From assembly GCA_017613485.1 (NCBI GenBank), contig JAGADS010000343.1:1-22292 (forward strand): a DNA stretch of 22,292 nucleotides, in the 5' to 3' direction. The notes beneath the pieces are model-generated. The model did no database searches and had not been told where the DNA came from. It was given only the letters and a program-made list of their open reading frames with translations. Made by a program: the position numbers and the translations under genes. This DNA comes from Treponema sp. Lineage in GTDB: Bacteria; Spirochaetota; Spirochaetia; Treponematales; Treponemataceae. Shown piece by piece: positions 1 to 7,969 of the stretch; the stretch's first letter is position 1; each line of letters opens with the position of its first letter.

Positions 1-119
1 AGGAAGAGAAACAGCGTGTACTGGATGAACTTAATGTTTTATGGATGAAACATGATAATTCTGTTTCGGTAGATGAGTATGTCCGAAAAATGAGAAAGGG
101 GCGGCAGTTTGATATTTGA
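1..119 (+). CDS. VapB-like antitoxin, C-terminal part only
   Basis: The third reading frame is open from the window edge to a TGA at 117-119 and gives about 38 residues ending SVDEYVRKMRKGRQFDI. The ending, a V-x-E-Y/F-V-R-x-M/L-R-K-G-R pattern, is what I recall from antitoxins that precede PIN-domain toxins, where the C-terminal tail wraps the toxin and blocks its active site. The frame overlaps the start of the PIN gene by 11 bases, the usual tight antitoxin-toxin coupling. The DNA-binding N-terminus lies outside the window, so the antitoxin fold (ribbon-helix-helix, AbrB or Phd) cannot be decided. Identification leans on the neighbour. Confidence 0.7.
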   Translation, partial: EEKQRVLDELNVLWMKHDNSVSVDEYVRKMRKGRQFDI

Positions 120-492
120 TACCGATGTTTTGATTTGGGCTTTCAAAAAGAACAAAAATGCCATGCAATTGCTTTATGAAACGGAAGGAATTTTTATTTC
201 TGCTGTTACGCACATGGAGCTCTTGCAGGGAGCATTAAATAAACAGGAACTATCACAGATTAAGAAGTTTTTAAAAGCTTTTGGAATTCAGACATTATAT
301 ATAACACCTGAGATCACTAAAAGGGCAATGGATTATGTAGAAAACTATGCCTTAAGTGATTCAATGCAACTTGCTGATGCCCTCATTGCCGCCACTGCCA
401 TTGAAAATGAAGAAACTCTATGCACCGCAAATGTTAAGCATTATAAATGTATTCATACGCTAAACTTGAATATGTTAAAAGTTACAGAGTAA
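109..492 (+). CDS. vapC: VapC-type PIN-domain ribonuclease toxin
   Basis: A 127-residue protein of normal VapC length. The PIN-domain acidic residues are visible: D4 in IFDTDVL, E37 in THMELLQG and D90 in LADALIAATA, followed by the TANVKHY block near residues 106-112 that resembles the usual T-x-N-x-x-H/D-F. PIN toxins are Mg-dependent endoribonucleases that cut tRNA or rRNA when free of antitoxin. The start is a TTG inside the end of the antitoxin gene: the in-frame stop at 91-93 leaves no upstream ATG, and a GAAAGGGG ribosome-binding sequence sits at 94-101. Translation is therefore probably coupled to the antitoxin. No damage is visible, so the pair may be active. Confidence 0.88.
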   Translation: MIFDTDVLIWAFKKNKNAMQLLYETEGIFISAVTHMELLQGALNKQELSQIKKFLKAFGIQTLYITPEITKRAMDYVENYALSDSMQLADALIAATAIENEETLCTANVKHYKCIHTLNLNMLKVTE

Positions 493-500
493 ACGGTGGT

Positions 501-534
501 CACACGGATTCGAAATTGCTAACGCAATTTCCTT
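501..534 (+). repeat. Palindromic intergenic repeat, left copy
   Basis: Between the convergent ends of vapC and the XRE gene. The core is an 8-bp perfect stem, GAAATTGC (512-519) and GCAATTTC (524-531), around a TAAC loop, preceded by CACACGGATTC. The same sequence occurs in reverse orientation at 7178-7210, matching at 30 of 33 aligned positions with one gap. There is no T-run after the stem, so it is not a textbook terminator. The rest of 493-609 shows no gene. Confidence 0.8.
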
Positions 535-609
535 AGGTAGGGGGTATTTATTTACTTCTAATCTTTGTAAAAAATCCTTAGGCGGAACAAGAAGAATAAC
601 ATGGCAAAT

Positions 610-933
610 CTAATATTTTTCCCGTAGGCTTTTAACAACAGATTGTACTGTTTCAAAATCACTTTTTGAAAACATCTTTAGGTCTTTTATCAATTTTTGT
701 AAATCGCTCTTTTCGGAATTGTTATCGTTGTCAATTTTTCCTGTGGCAAGATAATCTATTGAAACCTTAAGAATTTCTGCAATTTTCTGAGCGTTTTCCA
801 ATGTCGGCGAAACGGTGCTTCCAGGACGATATTTGTTTAGAGTGTTTACACTGATACCTGTCTTTTGCGAAAGTTCCTTAACTTGTATCCCTTGATATTC
901 AAGCTCGTCTCTTAATGTTTCAGCAAATTTCAT
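610..933 (-). CDS. XRE-family HTH regulator of the restriction locus
   Basis: A 107-residue protein with an N-terminal Cro/CI-type helix-turn-helix (about residues 15-65: VKELSQKTGISVNTLNKYR, then an IAEILKVSIDYL helix) and a charged C-terminal helix (about 75-107) that probably dimerises. It is divergent from hsdM, with 123 bp between the two starts. That intergenic stretch carries two copies of a dyad-like sequence, which are the likely binding sites. I infer that it times or limits methylase and nuclease expression, as controller proteins of restriction systems do. An orphan antitoxin role cannot be excluded. The start is the only ATG before the HTH; the ribosome-binding site is weak (AGGG four bases upstream). 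Confidence 0.85.
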   Translation of the reverse strand: MKFAETLRDELEYQGIQVKELSQKTGISVNTLNKYRPGSTVSPTLENAQKIAEILKVSIDYLATGKIDNDNNSEKSDLQKLIKDLKMFSKSDFETVQSVVKSLREKY

Positions 934-946
934 GCCCTAATTGTAT

Positions 947-987
947 GTAATAAGAGGCTTTTTTGGTTGAATAAAAGCCAAAAAGGA
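947..987. promoter_or_regulatory. Operator-like repeat R1, XRE-hsdM intergenic region
   Basis: First of two copies of a sequence that begins GTAATAAGAGGCTTTTTT and ends GCCAAAAAGGA. It contains opposed TTTTTGG and CCAAAAA half-sites (dyad symmetry) and shares 36 of 41 aligned positions with the copy at 1008-1049. A weak candidate hsdM promoter, TTGGTT at 963-968 with TATATT at 988-993 (19-base spacer), overlaps it, so a bound regulator would block transcription. Inference from position and symmetry. Confidence 0.55.
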
Positions 988-1007
988 TATATTCTTAAAT
1001 TGAAACT

Positions 1008-1049
1008 GTAATAATAGGCTTTTTTTCTTTAAATAAATGCCAAAAAGGA
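1008..1049. promoter_or_regulatory. Operator-like repeat R2, overlaps hsdM ribosome-binding site
   Basis: Second copy, 61 bases downstream of R1. It begins GTAATAATAGGCTTTTTTT and ends GCCAAAAAGGA. Its last bases (AAGGA, 1045-1049) are also the Shine-Dalgarno of hsdM (ATG at 1057), so occupancy could affect both elongation and translation initiation. The left half-site is less perfect than in R1, which suggests a weaker site or a duplicated leader. Confidence 0.5.
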
Positions 1050-1056
1050 CAAAGTT

Positions 1057-2823
1057 ATGAATACCAATGATAATTTGATTAAGAATGTAGGAGTAAATAT
1101 TCAAGAAAAATCTGCAATGATGTGGGCTGTCGCGGACGTACTTCGCGGCCCCTTTAAACCACACGAATACGGTCTTGTAATTCTGCCTTTTACCGTTATA
1201 AAACGCTTCCATGACTGTCTACTTCCTACACACGATAAAGTATTAAAAACTTGGGAAAAAGTTAAAAAGATGGCTGTTGTAGACGGATTTTTGACACAGG
1301 CTTCCGGCTATCAGTTCTATAATAAATCAAAGTTTACATTTGATTCCCTTCTGAAAGATTCGGAGAACATTGAAGCTAACTTCCGTGATTATATAAATGG
1401 TTTCTCTGACAATGTTCAGGACATTCTAGCGCGCTTTGAATTTGACAATGTAATTAAAAGACTTGTAGAAGCAAACTGCCTTTATCTTGTAATCAAAGAG
1501 TTTAACAGCGAAAAAGGCTATCTAGGAGCGGATAAAATCAGTGCCGTAGACTGCGGCTATATTTTTGAAGATTTAGTTCGCCGTTTCTCTGAAAGCTATG
1601 ACGACCAGGCCGGAGCGCACTTTACTAGCCGCGACATTATTTATCTTATGACAGATGTACTCTTAAGCGATTCTGACCTTTCTACAACTAAAAGCTGCAC
1701 AGTTTACGATATGGCAATGGGTACAAGCCAGATGCTTTCTTGTATGCAGGAGCGAATTGCAACTCTCAATAAAGATACAGAAGTCGTAACATTCGGACAG
1801 GAAATCAATCCTTCAACATTTGGTATTGCAAAAGCTGACATGATGATTCGTGGCGGCGATCCAAATAATATGCGGTTCGGCGACACATTGAGTGATGATA
1901 AATTCAAGGGATTCACTTTTGATTACATTATTTCAAATCCGCCTTTTGGTATTGATTGGAAAAAAGAAAAAGATGCTGTAAAAAAAGAACACTCTTTAGG
2001 AGAAGCCGGAAGATTTGCTCCTGGTCTTCCAAAAATCAGTGATGGACAGCAGCTTTTTGTTCTAAACGGTCTTGCAAAATTGAATACTCATGGAAAAATG
2101 GCAATCATTCAGAATGGCTCTCCTTTGTTCTCTGGCGATGCAGAAAGCGGCCCGAGTGAAATCCGCCGCTATATTCTTGAAAATGGTTGGCTTGACTGCA
2201 TTATTCAGTTGGGAACTGATATGTTTATGAACACAGGCATCAGTACATATATCTGGGTTCTGAACAAAGACAAGAAAGAAAATAGGGTAGGGAAGGTTCA
2301 GCTCATCAACGCTTCTGAATGTTATGAACAAAGGCGAAAATCAATTGGAACAAAAAGAAACGACATTACTGATAAATGCCGTGAATTGATTGTAAAAGCA
2401 TACGGAGATTTTAAGAACAAGATTTACGGAAAGAAAGACGGCATCTATTGTGAAAGCAAAATCTTTGACACAGCAGATTTTGGCTACAATAAAATTACAG
2501 TTGAACAGCCACAGAAAGATGAAAAAGGTAATATCTTAAAAGACAAGAAAGGAAAGCCGCTTGCAGATAAGAGCCTTGAAGATTCTGAAAGCATCCCGAT
2601 GAATGAAGATATTGATTCATATTTCAAAAGAGAAGTGCTGCCATTTGCTCCTGACGCATGGTATGACCCAAAGAAAACAAAAGTCGGATATGAAATTCCA
2701 ATGACCCGCTATTTCTACGAATATAAAGCTCCTGAAAAAGTAGAAGATGTTTTTGCAAGAGTAACAAAAATTGAAGAAGAAATAGGATTTTCTCTTAAAG
2801 CTCTTTTGGGAGAAAACAAATGA
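1057..2823 (+). CDS. hsdM: Type I restriction-modification methylase subunit HsdM
   Basis: A 588-residue N6-adenine DNA methyltransferase subunit, which with HsdS forms the methylase and with HsdR the full restriction complex. An HsdM N-terminal helical domain (about 15-150) precedes the catalytic domain. Visible landmarks are GAHFTSRDIIYLM near 189, the cofactor-binding block VYDMAMGTSQML (216-227), GQEINPSTFGIAKADM near 248, and the catalytic NPPFG (294-298). The C-terminal third contains a lysine-rich insert and ends with a helical tail, as in HsdM. The start has AAGGA seven bases upstream. The stop overlaps the hsdS start in ATGA, so the two are translationally coupled. No frameshift or internal stop is present. 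The cofactor motif differs from the common D-P-x-x-G-T-G-G form, but I believe a whole HsdM subfamily looks like this. Confidence 0.95.
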   Translation: MNTNDNLIKNVGVNIQEKSAMMWAVADVLRGPFKPHEYGLVILPFTVIKRFHDCLLPTHDKVLKTWEKVKKMAVVDGFLTQASGYQFYNKSKFTFDSLLKDSENIEANFRDYINGFSDNVQDILARFEFDNVIKRLVEANCLYLVIKEFNSEKGYLGADKISAVDCGYIFEDLVRRFSESYDDQAGAHFTSRDIIYLMTDVLLSDSDLSTTKSCTVYDMAMGTSQMLSCMQERIATLNKDTEVVTFGQEINPSTFGIAKADMMIRGGDPNNMRFGDTLSDDKFKGFTFDYIISNPPFGIDWKKEKDAVKKEHSLGEAGRFAPGLPKISDGQQLFVLNGLAKLNTHGKMAIIQNGSPLFSGDAESGPSEIRRYILENGWLDCIIQLGTDMFMNTGISTYIWVLNKDKKENRVGKVQLINASECYEQRRKSIGTKRNDITDKCRELIVKAYGDFKNKIYGKKDGIYCESKIFDTADFGYNKITVEQPQKDEKGNILKDKKGKPLADKSLEDSESIPMNEDIDSYFKREVLPFAPDAWYDPKKTKVGYEIPMTRYFYEYKAPEKVEDVFARVTKIEEEIGFSLKALLGENK

Positions 2824-4067
2824 AAGATAGTGGCATTAAATGGGTTGGTAACATTCCAAATACATGGGAAGTACAAAGATTCAAGAATGTAATGCATAAA
2901 GATAAAAAAATCTGTGAGCATTATCAAGGGCAAGACATTATATCTCTTACAATGAATGGAGTAATAAAACGCGACCTCGAAAATCCAAGTGGAAAAATGC
3001 CAACAACTTGGGATGGTTATCAATTTGTAGAACCTGAAGATTTACTTTTATGTTTGTTTGATATAGATGTCACACCGCGTTGTGTTGGTCTTGTAAAAGA
3101 TGCAGGACTTACAAGCCCTGCTTATAGTCGCTTTAAGGTTCACAAAGGATATTACAATGCTTATTACGATTATCTTTTACGTTGGATTGACGATGAAAAA
3201 ATCTTTATTCATCTATCTAAAAATTTAAGAAGCTCTCTGACAGAAGATGATTTTGGCGCAATACATACTATAGTTCCGCCTCTCCCAGAACAGCAGAAAA
3301 TTGCCGCATTTCTTGATAAAAAATGTACAGAAATTGATTCCGTTCTGACAAAGACAAAGGAAAGCATCGAAGAATATAAGCTGCTGAAAAATGCAATCAT
3401 CACACAGGCCGTAACAAAAGGCATCCGTCCTAACCGCAAAATGAAAGAGAGTGGCATTGAATGGATTGGCGAGATTCCAGAAGATTGGGATTGTTTTTAT
3501 CTATCACAAATATTTGCTCCTGTAAAAAATAAAAATGTTGGCTTACAAGAAAATAATCTTTTATCTCTGAGTTATGGAAAAATCATTAGGAAAAACATAG
3601 ACACAACCTTTGGTTTACTTCCTGAAAACTTTGAAGGCTATAACATCATAGAAGCGAACGATTTGGTTCTGCGTTTGACAGACCTACAGAATGACCATAA
3701 AAGTTTAAGAGTAGGACTTGCAAAAGAAAAAGGAATTATAACTTCTGCATATCTTTCTCTTAGAAACAAAAGCAACAATCTTCCTTTTTATTTTTATTAT
3801 CTATTGCATACATTTGACATTTTAAAAGGTTTCTATGGAATGGGTGCAGGGGTCAGACAAGGGTTGAATTGGGATGAAGTACGTTCTTTAAGAATTACAG
3901 CACCTAAAGATATATCTGAACAAAAAGAAATCGTAGATTACCTTGAAGAAAAGTGTTCTCAAATTGAAATTCTTATTAAAAAGAAAGAGCAGCTTATCAC
4001 TGAACTTGAAACATATAAAAAGTCGCTCATTTATGAATATGTAACCGGAAAGAAAGAGGTGCAATAA
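2820..4067 (+). CDS. hsdS: Type I restriction-modification specificity subunit HsdS
   Basis: A 415-residue DNA-recognition subunit with the usual two-fold internal repeat. Target-recognition domain 1 spans about 1-150 and is followed by the conserved PPLPEQQKIAAFLD block (from about 152) and a long helix (to about 205). The second half restarts at residue 208 with KESGIEWIGEIPEDW, echoing KDSGIKWVGNIPNTW at the N-terminus, and ends with another conserved helix after SEQKEIVDYLEEKC. The two recognition domains differ, implying a bipartite asymmetric target. The gene is intact, starts inside the hsdM stop (ATGA) and overlaps the hsdR start by one base (TAATG). No second hsdS fragment or recombinase gene was seen, so specificity switching by recombination is not suggested. 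Confidence 0.95.
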   Translation: MKDSGIKWVGNIPNTWEVQRFKNVMHKDKKICEHYQGQDIISLTMNGVIKRDLENPSGKMPTTWDGYQFVEPEDLLLCLFDIDVTPRCVGLVKDAGLTSPAYSRFKVHKGYYNAYYDYLLRWIDDEKIFIHLSKNLRSSLTEDDFGAIHTIVPPLPEQQKIAAFLDKKCTEIDSVLTKTKESIEEYKLLKNAIITQAVTKGIRPNRKMKESGIEWIGEIPEDWDCFYLSQIFAPVKNKNVGLQENNLLSLSYGKIIRKNIDTTFGLLPENFEGYNIIEANDLVLRLTDLQNDHKSLRVGLAKEKGIITSAYLSLRNKSNNLPFYFYYLLHTFDILKGFYGMGAGVRQGLNWDEVRSLRITAPKDISEQKEIVDYLEEKCSQIEILIKKKEQLITELETYKKSLIYEYVTGKKEVQ

Positions 4068-7000
4068 TGGCTTATACCTTAGAGGAACTTAGAACAAAAG
4101 AAAAAAACTTTGAAGAATCCATCGAAGAGTTTTTTATTTCAGACCAGGGCGGCTATAAAAAGGGTAGTGATACATTCAACACAACTTATGGAATCTATAA
4201 AAGTACGCTTGTCAATTTTATAAAAGAAACTCAAAGCAAAGAATGGAAACGTTTTGAAGCTCAAAATCCTGGCAATACAGAAGATGCTTTCTGCAGATGT
4301 TTTTCCAATGCCGTAGTAATTTCTGGCGGTATGCTTTCAGTTCTTCGCCACGGTTTTAAACACGCGGAATTTCTTTTAAGGTATGTTTCTTTAAGCCGGA
4401 ATCAACATTAAATGAACTTTCTGCAGAGCTTTATCAAAAAAATATAATTGAATGTTACAGACAGTGGTACTATTCTGCAGAATGTTCAAAATCCGTTGAT
4501 ATGGTTCTGACCGTAAACGGCATCCCTCTTATCGCGCTTGAATTAAAGAATCAGCTAACAGGCCAGAGCGTAACAAACGCAAAGCTCCAATGGCAGAATG
4601 ACAGAGATCCGCGCGAAATTGTTTTCCAATTCAATAATCGTGTTTTGGCTTACTTCTGCGTAGACTTGTACGATGTTTATATGACAACAAAGCTGAACGG
4701 AAAATCAACTTTCTTTCTTCCGTTCAATCAAGGTTCTGCAGGAGCAGGAAAAGACGGCGGCAAAGGAAATCCATCGACAACAGAAAAAGACTATATCACA
4801 AGCTATCTTTGGGAAGATATTCTTCAAAAAGACAGCATGATGGATATTCTGCAGAAGTTCCTTCATTTGCAGATAGTTGAAGAGAAGAAATATAACGATG
4901 ACGGCGAAGTTGAACTTGTAAAAAAGCAGACTTTGATTTTTCCCCGCTATCATCAGCTTGATGTTGTCAGAAAAATCATTGCAGATGTAAAAGCAAACGG
5001 AAGCGGAAACAATTATCTTATCCAGCACAGTGCAGGTTCCGGAAAATCAAACTCTATTGCTTGGACAGCTTATCGCCTGGCATCTCTTCATGACGAAAAC
5101 AACAATGCAATCTTTTCCAGCGTTGTTGTTGTAACTGACCGCACAGTTCTGGATGCACAGCTTCAGGACACTATTTCTAGTTTTGACCATACTCTCGGAG
5201 CCGTAACAACCATTGACGACAAGAAAAATTCAAAAGACCTTCGTGACGCTCTGAACAATGGTGACAGAATAATTGTAACAACGCTGCAGAAGTTCCCTGT
5301 AATCTATGAGGAAGTCGATAAGGTCAAAGGCCGCAATTATGCTGTTATAGTAGATGAAGCTCATTCATCACAGACCGGAAGTGCCGCATTAAAATTAAAA
5401 ACGGCTCTCGCAGATACTGAGGATGCATTAAAAGAATATGCAGAAATTGAAGGAAAGGCCGAAGAAGAAATAGAAAAAGACGACAAAATTATCAAAGAAA
5501 TGATTGCTCACGGAAAGCATAAAAATCTTTCTTTCTTTGCATTTACGGCTACGCCAAAAGACAAAACTCTTGAAATGTTCGGAACCAGAGCAGAAGATGG
5601 CAGCTTCCATCCGTTCCATATCTACAGTATGCGGCAGGCAATAGAAGAGGGCTTCATTCTTGATGTACTTAAAAACTACATGACTTACGACACCTGCTAC
5701 AAAATCGCAAAGAACTTTCCTGATAATCCTGACCTTCCGGCAAATAAGGCAACTAAAGTCATTTTGAAATATGCGCAGCTGCATCCAACAAACATAAGTC
5801 AGAAGTCAGAAATCATCGTAGAAACATACAGAAACACCACAAGAAACAAGATAGGCGGGAAGGGTAAGATGATGGTAGTAACATCAAGCCGTCTTGCAGC
5901 AGTCCGATATTTTCATGAAATAAAACGTCTCCTGAAAGTAAAAGGCTATGATGATATGGATATTCTTGTAGCGTTCAGTGGTGTTGTAAAAGACAATGAC
6001 ATTGAATATTCAGAGCCTAGCCTTAATGTCCGCAAAGACAATTCTCATATCAGCGAAAATCAGACAAAAGAAGAATTCCATAATAACTTTAATGTCCTGA
6101 TTGTAGCGGAAAAATATCAGACAGGCTTTGACGAGCCGCTTCTGCACACAATGATTGTCGATAAAAAGCTTCGTGGAATAAAAGCCGTTCAGACTTTGAG
6201 CCGCCTGAACAGAACCTGCAGCGGAAAAGACGACACATTTATTCTAGACTTCGTAAATACTGCTGATGAAATCTATGAAGCTTTCCAGCCATTCTATCAG
6301 GAAACATATCTGAAAGAAGAGGTAAATGCAGACCTTCTTTATAGCACACAAAAGACTTTGAGGGGCTACGGTATCTATGGCGACAATGATGTAAATAATT
6401 TCGTTGAAACATATAGAAAACTCGGCAATAAAGACAAAAACGCACTTGGAAAATTGAGCGTTGCTTTAAAGCCTTTTGCGGATGCCTACAATCTAAAAAC
6501 TTCAAACGAAAGGTATCAGTTCCGCCGTGAGCTTCGTAAACTCGTACGCTACTATGACTTTGTGAGCCAGGTAACAAGAATGTTTGATGAGGACTTGCAC
6601 AAAGAATATCTGTTCTGCAAATACCTTGTAAAACTTCTCCCGATAGAAACTGAAACAATGATTGATATTGAGCAGCTTCTGAATCTTGAATATTACAAGC
6701 TTAAAGAAACATTCAAAGGGCAGATAAATCTGCAGAGCGATGTAAAAGGGGAGTATGAGCCTGCAACAGAATCAGCGGCCGGAGCAAAGAATCCTAAATC
6801 TCCGCTTGATGAAATCATTGCAAAGATAAATGAAAAGTACAAGGCAAACTTCACAGACGGTGATAAAGTTGTAGTAGGAGCTTTGCAAGATAAAATCTTT
6901 GGAAATCAAGACCTTATTGATAAAGCAAAGAATTCAAACTCTCAGGTATTTCTGCAGGGCATCTTCCCTCAGGAGTTCAATAAGGCCGCAATGTCATGCT

Positions 7001-7170
7001 ACCAGGAAAGCACGGAAGCCTTTAAAAGTATGTTTGAAGATGCTACAAAATACAAAGTTATCATGGAAGCGTTGGGAGAATCTGTTTATAGCATGGCTAA
7101 TTCAAAGAAAAATGTAGTGTATAAAATTCCAGATAATTATGGGCTCTTAAATGTTGCCCAACAAGTTTGA
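4067..7170 (+). pseudogene. hsdR: Type I restriction endonuclease subunit HsdR, one-base frameshift
   Basis: HsdR is the translocase and nuclease of type I systems. The first frame (4067-4411) encodes the normal N-terminus as far as VLRHGFKH and then runs into 15 unrelated residues and a stop. The frame open from 4360 to 7170 continues with FKVCFFKPE and the rest of the protein. The switch lies at about 4361-4366. Restoring one base there gives a 1034-residue protein, normal for EcoR124I-like HsdR. The nuclease site straddles an internal ATG: Asp at 4498-4500, Glu at 4540-4542 and Lys at 4546-4548, with the D-to-E spacing of 14 found in EcoR124I. Translation from the ATG at 4501 would therefore lose the catalytic Asp. 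The helicase motifs are intact: AGSGKS at 5032-5049, DEAH at 5353-5364, TAT at 5545-5553 and SRLNRT near 6199. There is no long homopolymer at the shift, so phase variation is unlikely; recent inactivation or a sequencing error are the alternatives. Confidence 0.9.
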
Positions 7171-7177
7171 GTTTCCA

Positions 7178-7210
7178 AATGAAATTGCGTCAGCAATTTC
7201 AACCCGTGTG
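7178..7210 (-). repeat. Palindromic intergenic repeat, right copy, inverted
   Basis: Inverted copy of the element at 501-534, just beyond the hsdR stop. The core is GAAATTGC (7181-7188) and GCAATTTC (7193-7200) around a GTCA loop; read on the minus strand it is preceded by CACACGGGTT. Like the left copy it lies between convergent genes, here hsdR and the DUF3791 remnant. Confidence 0.8.
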
Positions 7211-7240
7211 AAAAAAATAGAGAAGGTTTTTCTCCTTTCT
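7211..7240 (-). terminator. Rho-independent terminator of the DUF3791/DUF3990 cassette
   Basis: On the minus strand, a few bases past the DUF3791 stop, there is a 7-bp stem with one bulge (AGAAAGG against CCTTCTCT) and then ATTTTTTT. The short stem and good T-tract suggest a modest terminator. Confidence 0.5.
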
Positions 7241-7244
7241 ACCC

Positions 7245-7453
7245 CTACCATAAATGTTTCCCAGTTTTAACCAGATTATCAATATCATCATAGGCGTTTT
7301 CGAGCCTTTCTATGTGATACATCTCATACATATCATAGATTTCCTGGACAAGACCTTTTTCTTCCCATGTTCGAAGGACATCTGCTGTAGGCATTTGTTT
7401 GTCACAGGCAAATTTTCAATCAAAAAAATGAAAAACTGCATTTCATCTGTCAT
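7245..7453 (-). pseudogene. DUF3791-family protein, one-base frameshift
   Basis: The ATG at 7453 begins MTDEMQFFIFLIEN and then reads out of frame after 14 codons. From about 7410 the neighbouring frame continues with ACDKQMPTADVLRTWEEKG, then EIYDMYEMYHIERLENAY and DDIDNL, and stops at 7245. Together they make a protein of about 69 residues resembling the DUF3791 family, small proteins that accompany DUF3990 genes in putative toxin-antitoxin loci. The shift is at a TTT run (minus strand, 7412-7410); one extra T would restore the frame. The start lies two bases after the stop of the 81-aa gene, so they formed an operon. Family assignment is from memory of the DMYEMYHIER-type motif. Confidence 0.65.
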
Positions 7454-7455
7454 AT

Positions 7456-7701
7456 TCATTCACCCCGTATGTAAACAGATTCTCTTGGGTCGCCGGTTAT
7501 CTGTTCCACTTCCCACATGTCACAAACCGCATAATCGGGAAGATTCAATAATCCATTATCAGCATCTTCCAACAAGGCGTGGGTTTCTGAAAGAAGAAAA
7601 CTTTTCATAGCTTCCATTTGATTAAGATTATATTTATTCATAATAAACGGAATAACCTGCCTGTCGTAATAGTCAAGTGCAAAATAAACAGTTTTGTTCA
7701 T
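7456..7701 (-). CDS. 81-aa protein of a DUF3990/DUF3791 cassette
   Basis: An intact small acidic protein. The middle is helical (NKYNLNQMEAMKSFLLSE) and the C-terminus reads AVCDMWEVEQITGDPRESVYI. I recall such M-W-E-x-E-x-x-T-G-x-P-R-x-S-x-Y-I tails in short proteins encoded beside DUF3990 and DUF3791, but I know no proven function. A TGAGG ribosome-binding sequence lies nine bases before the ATG and overlaps the stop of the DUF3990 remnant upstream. As the only undamaged member of its cassette it may be an antitoxin kept after the toxin was lost, or simply not yet decayed. Confidence 0.65.
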   Translation of the reverse strand: MNKTVYFALDYYDRQVIPFIMNKYNLNQMEAMKSFLLSETHALLEDADNGLLNLPDYAVCDMWEVEQITGDPRESVYIRGE

Positions 7702-7713
7702 AGTTTTTTTACC

Positions 7714-7884
7714 TCAATAAATTTCAAGAAAGACAAGGCTTTTTCTGTTAGAACGCAGTGCCCATTTTTTTGCCTGCACAAAATCACTCGTTGTATAAAA
7801 GCCCTTGCCAAAATCTAAAGAGCGCTGAACTTTTAATAAACGAGGTGCTTCAACAGTTACATTACTTCCGTGATATAAAATCAT
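7714..7884 (-). pseudogene. DUF3990 protein, N-terminal remnant (56 codons)
   Basis: The frame starts [16 protein letters not shown] and continues [20 protein letters not shown] before a TGA at codon 57. DUF3990 proteins are usually 150 residues or more; their N-terminal Y-H-G-S and G-x-G-F-Y blocks resemble the first two motifs of ADP-ribosyltransferase folds. Here only the first third remains, so no complete active site is left. The 81-aa gene follows 12 bases after the stop. The start lies seven bases after a perfect TATAAT, so the message looks leaderless. The gene runs head to head with the intact DUF3990 gene at 7977 but belongs to a different subgroup (DFGKGFYTT against DYGLGFYCT). Confidence 0.75.
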
Positions 7885-7891
7885 AGTCTCA

Positions 7892-7900
7892 ATTATACCA
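7892..7900 (-). promoter_or_regulatory. Extended -10 promoter of the minus-strand cassette
   Basis: Reading the minus strand, TGG is followed directly by TATAAT (7897-7892), then seven bases to the ATG at 7884. No convincing -35 box. Transcription is predicted to start at or next to the A of the ATG. Confidence 0.55.
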
Positions 7901-7933
7901 CAATTTTCTTAATCATATTAATACTACTCCCTC

Positions 7934-7949
7934 CATAATCTAGATAATC
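7934..7949. promoter_or_regulatory. Probable operator between the two DUF3990 genes
   Basis: Imperfect palindrome CATAATCTAGATAATC around a perfect ATCTAGAT centre (7938-7945). It covers the expected -35 position of the rightward promoter. A site like this would suit the HTH domain that the partner encoded at 8629-9111 seems to have lost. Inference from position and symmetry. Confidence 0.35.
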
Positions 7950-7960
7950 CTTTCTTACTA

Positions 7961-7969
7961 TGTTATAAT
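7961..7969 (+). promoter_or_regulatory. Extended -10 promoter of the DUF3990 gene
   Basis: TGT followed by a perfect TATAAT (7964-7969), then seven bases to the ATG at 7977. There is no recognisable -35 box and no Shine-Dalgarno, so the transcript is predicted to be leaderless. Confidence 0.6.

Noticed and set aside
1700..1735. Unusual cofactor motif (YDMAMGTSQML) in HsdM, first read as possible inactivation
   Set aside because: NPPFG and all other blocks are intact, and I recall a whole HsdM subfamily with this form; it is better taken as a subfamily trait.
6239..6658. Minus-strand open frame of 139 codons inside hsdR
   Set aside because: The plus strand encodes conserved HsdR sequence, and the antisense frame has no family pattern or start signal.
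7254..7610. Plus-strand open frame of 118 codons
   Set aside because: It is the antisense of the DUF3791 remnant and the end of the 81-aa gene, whose minus-strand translations show family patterns. It has no ribosome-binding site.
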